From the NCBI GenBank assembly GCA_947487155.1, contig CANKVS010000004.1, forward strand, positions 1 through 64,000: a stretch of DNA of 64,000 bases. The letters are read 5' to 3'. Of the stretch, positions 60,959 through 64,000 are shown piece after piece (the stretch's first letter is position 1; each line of letters opens with the position of its first letter). Both the position numbers and the translations under genes were made by a program. The notes under the pieces are model-generated. The model was not told where the DNA came from. It saw only the letters and a list, made by a program, of their open reading frames with translations, and did not search any database. Origin of the DNA: an uncultured Flaviramulus sp. Lineage in GTDB: Bacteria; Bacteroidota; Bacteroidia; Flavobacteriales; Flavobacteriaceae.

Positions 60959-60990
60959 TGAAACATTCCACATTTAATGAAACATTCCAC
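60953..60990 (+). repeat. Perfect 19-bp tandem duplication
   Basis: The 19-mer ATTTAATGAAACATTCCAC occurs twice without spacer (60953-60971, 60972-60990). The first copy contains the phosphohexomutase stop codon; the second lies fully outside the gene. Confidence 0.95.
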
Positions 60991-61069
60991 AAATATGTTT
61001 TACAATGCTATAAATATTATTATAAATGTTACATCTAACCTTACTTAATAAAACAATAAACTGCGCTAG

Positions 61070-62923
61070 ATGAATCATTTTTTAAATATTTTAAAGTATG
61101 CAAAACCGTATAAACGATATGCAGTTGGTCATATCATTTCAAACATCTTTTTTGCGCTATTTGGCACCTTGTCGTTTGTGGCTTTAAAACCCATGCTGGA
61201 TGTTATTTTTAAGAAAGATGTAGATCCTTGTGGAGAAGACGTGGCTTTAATTACGCCTGTAAAACCTGTATATGAGGGTTTAAAGGATATAGGAGATTAT
61301 GCTGAGGGTTATTTAGAGTTTCTAATGTATCAATTTACAGGAGGCGATAACTCTAAAGCTCTTGTTTTTGTTGTTTGTTTAATTATAATTATGTTTTTGC
61401 TTAAAAACATTTCAGGGTATTTAGCCAATTATTTTTTGGTTTTTTTACGTAATGGGGTTATTCGGGATTTAAGAAATAAAGTTTATAAAAAAACTATTGA
61501 ATTGCCACTTTCTTATTTATCAGAACAAAGAAAAGGCGATATTTTATCAAGAGTAACAAGCGATGTTTTAGACTTACAATATTCATTTCTATCTGTTTTA
61601 GAACTTATAGTTAGAGAGCCACTTACTATTATATTTACCATTACAGCTATGCTTATTATTAGTGTAGAACTCACTCTATTTGTATTTGTTTTTATTCCAG
61701 TTATGGGATGGATTATTTCTATGATTGGTAAAAGTTTAAAACGAAAATCAGATCGGGTTCAAAAAGAACAAGGCACATTTTTATCAACTTTAGAAGAGAC
61801 TTTAACAGGTTTGCGCATTATAAAAGGTTTTAATGCTGAAGAAAAATTTAATGAAAAATTTCAAGAATCGACCTCTCGTTTTTATCATTTTTCAAACAAA
61901 TTATTAAATCGTCAAAACTTAGCATCACCAACCAGCGAGTTTTTAGGTATTTGTATGATTGCTATTATTTTGTGGTACGGAGGAAGCTTAGTCCTTAGTG
62001 GCGATACAAAATTAGACGGTAGTACCTTTCTTGTTTACATGGGGTTATCTTATAATATACTAACACCTGCAAAAGCAATTTCAAGAGCACTTTATAACAT
62101 TAAAAAAGGAGGAGCCGCTGCCGAAAGAATTCAGGAAATTATCGACACTCCAAATCCATTAAAAGATAAAGACAATGCCAGTATTAAACATAGTTTTGAT
62201 TCAGAAATAGAATTCAAAAATATTTCTTTTAAATACGAAGATGACTATGTTTTAAAAGACTTTTCCTTAACCATTCCAAAAGGAAAAACAGTAGCTTTGG
62301 TTGGGCAATCTGGCAGTGGAAAATCTACTATTGCGAACCTCATCACACGTTTTTACGATGTTAATAAAGGAGAAATATTAATAGATGGCGTTAATATTCA
62401 AGATTTAACAACTAAGTCACTTCGTGCTCAATTAGGCATTGTTACACAAGATGCTATTTTATTTAACGACAGTATAAAAAATAATTTACAACTAGGTAAT
62501 GAAACCGCTACAGATGAAGATATAATTGAAGCTTTAAAAGTAGCTAACGCCTGGGAGTTTGTAAAAGATTTAAAAAATGGTATTGACACCAATATTGGTG
62601 ATTCGGGCAATAAGATTTCTGGAGGACAAAAACAGCGTTTAAGTATTGCCAGAGCAATTGTAAAAAGTCCCCCAATTATGCTTTTAGATGAAGCGACCTC
62701 AGCACTAGATACCGAAAGCGAACGTTTAGTACAAATAGCTTTAGAAAACATGATGAAAAACAGGACATCTATTGTAATTGCCCATCGATTGTCTACCATA
62801 CAAAATGCAGATGAAATTGTTGTTTTAAACAAAGGAGAAATTGTTGAACAAGGCAAGCATAATGAGCTTATAGAAAAAAATGGTGTCTACAAAAAATTAG
62901 TAGATATGCAAAGTTTCGAATAA
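61070..62923 (+). CDS. ABC exporter, MsbA-like (fused permease and ATPase)
   Basis: 617 aa half-transporter. Six transmembrane helices lie in residues about 15-320 with an unusually long periplasmic loop between helices 1 and 2 (KKDVDPCGEDVALITPVKP). The ATPase domain has Walker A GQSGSGKST near 415, signature SGGQKQRLSIARA near 525, Walker B IMLLDEATSALD and the H-loop IVIAHRLST. As a homodimer it may flip lipids or export lipid-linked products, which would fit the preceding GT2 gene. It ends in front of a strong terminator. Confidence 0.93.
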   Translation: MNHFLNILKYAKPYKRYAVGHIISNIFFALFGTLSFVALKPMLDVIFKKDVDPCGEDVALITPVKPVYEGLKDIGDYAEGYLEFLMYQFTGGDNSKALVFVVCLIIIMFLLKNISGYLANYFLVFLRNGVIRDLRNKVYKKTIELPLSYLSEQRKGDILSRVTSDVLDLQYSFLSVLELIVREPLTIIFTITAMLIISVELTLFVFVFIPVMGWIISMIGKSLKRKSDRVQKEQGTFLSTLEETLTGLRIIKGFNAEEKFNEKFQESTSRFYHFSNKLLNRQNLASPTSEFLGICMIAIILWYGGSLVLSGDTKLDGSTFLVYMGLSYNILTPAKAISRALYNIKKGGAAAERIQEIIDTPNPLKDKDNASIKHSFDSEIEFKNISFKYEDDYVLKDFSLTIPKGKTVALVGQSGSGKSTIANLITRFYDVNKGEILIDGVNIQDLTTKSLRAQLGIVTQDAILFNDSIKNNLQLGNETATDEDIIEALKVANAWEFVKDLKNGIDTNIGDSGNKISGGQKQRLSIARAIVKSPPIMLLDEATSALDTESERLVQIALENMMKNRTSIVIAHRLSTIQNADEIVVLNKGEIVEQGKHNELIEKNGVYKKLVDMQSFE

Positions 62924-62943
62924 ACAAGAAAACTTATAAAACT

Positions 62944-62981
62944 AAAAAAGGATAGAGATTTGGGCTTCTATCCTTTTTTTT
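62944..62981 (+). terminator. Rho-independent terminator after the ABC exporter
   Basis: GGATAGA (62950-62956) pairs with TCTATCC (62967-62973) across a 10-nt loop, with eight T after it and an A-run before. It begins 21 nt after the stop codon. Confidence 0.88.
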
Positions 62982-63215
62982 GTCCATTGCTAGACTTGGG
63001 GACGACTAGCAACATAAGTAGGTTTCTGATACAAACATAAAACAAATAAATATATTTCACAAGAAAATAATGCTTTTTATCGTAATTTAATTACACTTTA
63101 TCGATAAAATATTCATAACTCATTAATTATAAACACTTTGTATTTATAATAAAAAACAAACTCACTCAATTTAAACTTTTAGTATATTTATTAGTCTAAA
63201 TGCTAAACAATTTTT

Positions 63216-63758
63216 GTGATTGACGAAGCACAACTATTAGAACAATTAAAATCAAACACCAATAGAGAACAAGCCTTTAGAGCCTTAATAACGCTTTATA
63301 AAGAGCGTTTATATTGGCACATTCGTAATATTGTTAAATCACACGAAGATACCGATGATGTGCTTCAAAACACGTTTATTAAAATTTATAAAAACATTAA
63401 TAATTTTAAAGGAGATAGTAAGTTATATTCTTGGATGTATCGTATTGCGACTAACGAATCTATAACCTTTATAAACAAAAACGCGAAGCGCTTACAAATT
63501 ACTAATGAGGAAGTACAGCAACTAGCTATAAATAATTTAGTTTCCGATGTGTATTTTGAAGGTAGCGAGATTCAATTAAAATTACAAGAAGCCATAAATA
63601 AATTACCTCCAAAACAACAACTTATTTTTAATATGAAATATTTTGAAAATATAAAATATAAAGATATGGCAGATATTTTAGAAACCAGCGAAGGTGCATT
63701 AAAAGCATCTTATCATATCGCAGTAAAGAAAATTGAAACCTATTTAACTAAAAATTAA
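63216..63758 (+). CDS. ECF RNA polymerase sigma factor
   Basis: 180 aa from a GTG start; no in-frame ATG lies upstream before a stop. Region 2: SHEDTDDVLQNTFIKIYKNINNFKGDSKLYSWMYRIATNESITFINK (residues about 40-90). Region 4: LPPKQQLIFNMKYFENIKYKDMADILETSEGALKASYHIAVKKI (about 130-172). This class occurs near the core genes of Flavobacteriia with a small gene immediately downstream that probably acts as anti-sigma factor, as here (63792 onward, 33 nt gap). It differs clearly from the PUL-linked sigma factor at 41286. Confidence 0.93.
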   Translation: MIDEAQLLEQLKSNTNREQAFRALITLYKERLYWHIRNIVKSHEDTDDVLQNTFIKIYKNINNFKGDSKLYSWMYRIATNESITFINKNAKRLQITNEEVQQLAINNLVSDVYFEGSEIQLKLQEAINKLPPKQQLIFNMKYFENIKYKDMADILETSEGALKASYHIAVKKIETYLTKN

Positions 63759-63791
63759 ACCTTTATTACAAATTAAGGTCTTAATGATATA

Positions 63792-64000
63792 ATGAAGCAA
63801 AACAAATTACATAACATAAAAAACACAGGGTTTAAAACACCAAATGCTTACTTTAAGGGTTTAGAAAATCAAATACTAAATCAAGTTAAACTTAGTGAAA
63901 TAGATAATTCTGGTTTTAAAATGCCAAAAGACTATTTAGATACTGTCGAAAATCGTGTAATAAGTTCACTTTCTTTAAAAGAAGAAACCAAAGTCATTTC
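63792..64000 (+). CDS. Probable anti-sigma-type protein, cut by window end
   Basis: First 69 codons of a frame that runs off the window. The protein starts MKQNKLHNIKNTGFKTPNAYF and has no signal peptide in the visible part. It contains an internal repeat: GFKTPNAYFKGLENQIL then GFKMPKDYLDTVENRVI, 27 residues apart. The motif F-K-x-P-x-x-Y/F near the N-terminus and the position 33 nt behind an ECF sigma gene are typical of the small membrane-bound partners of such sigma factors, with the membrane helix usually further on. This is inference from context. Confidence 0.7.
   Translation, partial: MKQNKLHNIKNTGFKTPNAYFKGLENQILNQVKLSEIDNSGFKMPKDYLDTVENRVISSLSLKEETKVI

Noticed and set aside
1-64000. 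CRISPR arrays, phage genes, rRNA operon
   Set aside because: Looked for and not seen: no regularly spaced repeats, no integrase or structural phage genes, no rRNA sequence.

Overview
The window reads as the chromosome of a marine-type member of the Flavobacteriaceae (Bacteroidota). The grounds are a SusC/SusD pair with an ECF sigma/FecR regulator, many lipoproteins, AT-rich DNA, promoters of the Bacteroidota form (TAnnTTTG at -7, TTG/TTTG near -33), a CarB without the C-terminal allosteric domain, and a type B L31. No organism name can be given from the sequence alone.

Region 1 (about 1-41900) is one very large polysaccharide utilization locus (PUL), almost all on the minus strand, so transcription runs from high to low coordinates. 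It starts with a divergently placed ECF sigma factor (41286-41885, +) and FecR-type anti-sigma factor (39982-41157, -). Next come SusC with an STN signalling domain (36427-39891) and SusD (34676-36406). About 34 kb of catalytic genes follow: eleven intact S1-type formylglycine sulfatases and one truncated copy, two PhoD-like metallo-phosphoesterases, GH36, a raffinose-synthase/Sip1-like GH36, GH97, GH95, GH110, a GH117/GH43-like propeller enzyme, and a GH29 fucosidase remnant. Nearly every product carries a lipoprotein, Sec or Tat signal. The combination points to a heavily sulfated glycan containing alpha-galactose and fucose (or L-galactose). No recognisable endo-acting depolymerase, transporter of the MFS type or sulfatase maturase is present, so this locus appears to do the exo-trimming and desulfation of oligosaccharides made elsewhere.

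The PUL is mosaic. Genes 261-8776 are flanked by 46-bp inverted repeats (136-181 and 8803-8848). The block of about 9-31 kb is visibly richer in G+C than its flanks. A truncated near-copy of one sulfatase lies at the junction (9009-9980), and a GH29 gene is reduced to its first 59 codons (31096-31275).

Region 2 (about 41900-64000) is core chromosome: a possible small RNA, tRNA-Leu(GAG), carB, rpmH (too short to be found by simple ORF size cut-offs), a TPR membrane protein, a lytic transglycosylase, an alpha/beta hydrolase, a small GNAT-like protein, a lipoprotein, mtaB, an oligopeptide-type binding protein, a PD40 propeller protein, a second GH95, a GlmU-like nucleotidyltransferase, rpmE2, a DUF4199 protein, a GT2 glycosyltransferase, a phosphohexomutase, an MsbA-like ABC exporter, and a second ECF sigma factor followed by a gene cut by the window end. 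Hairpin terminators and promoters were located by eye.
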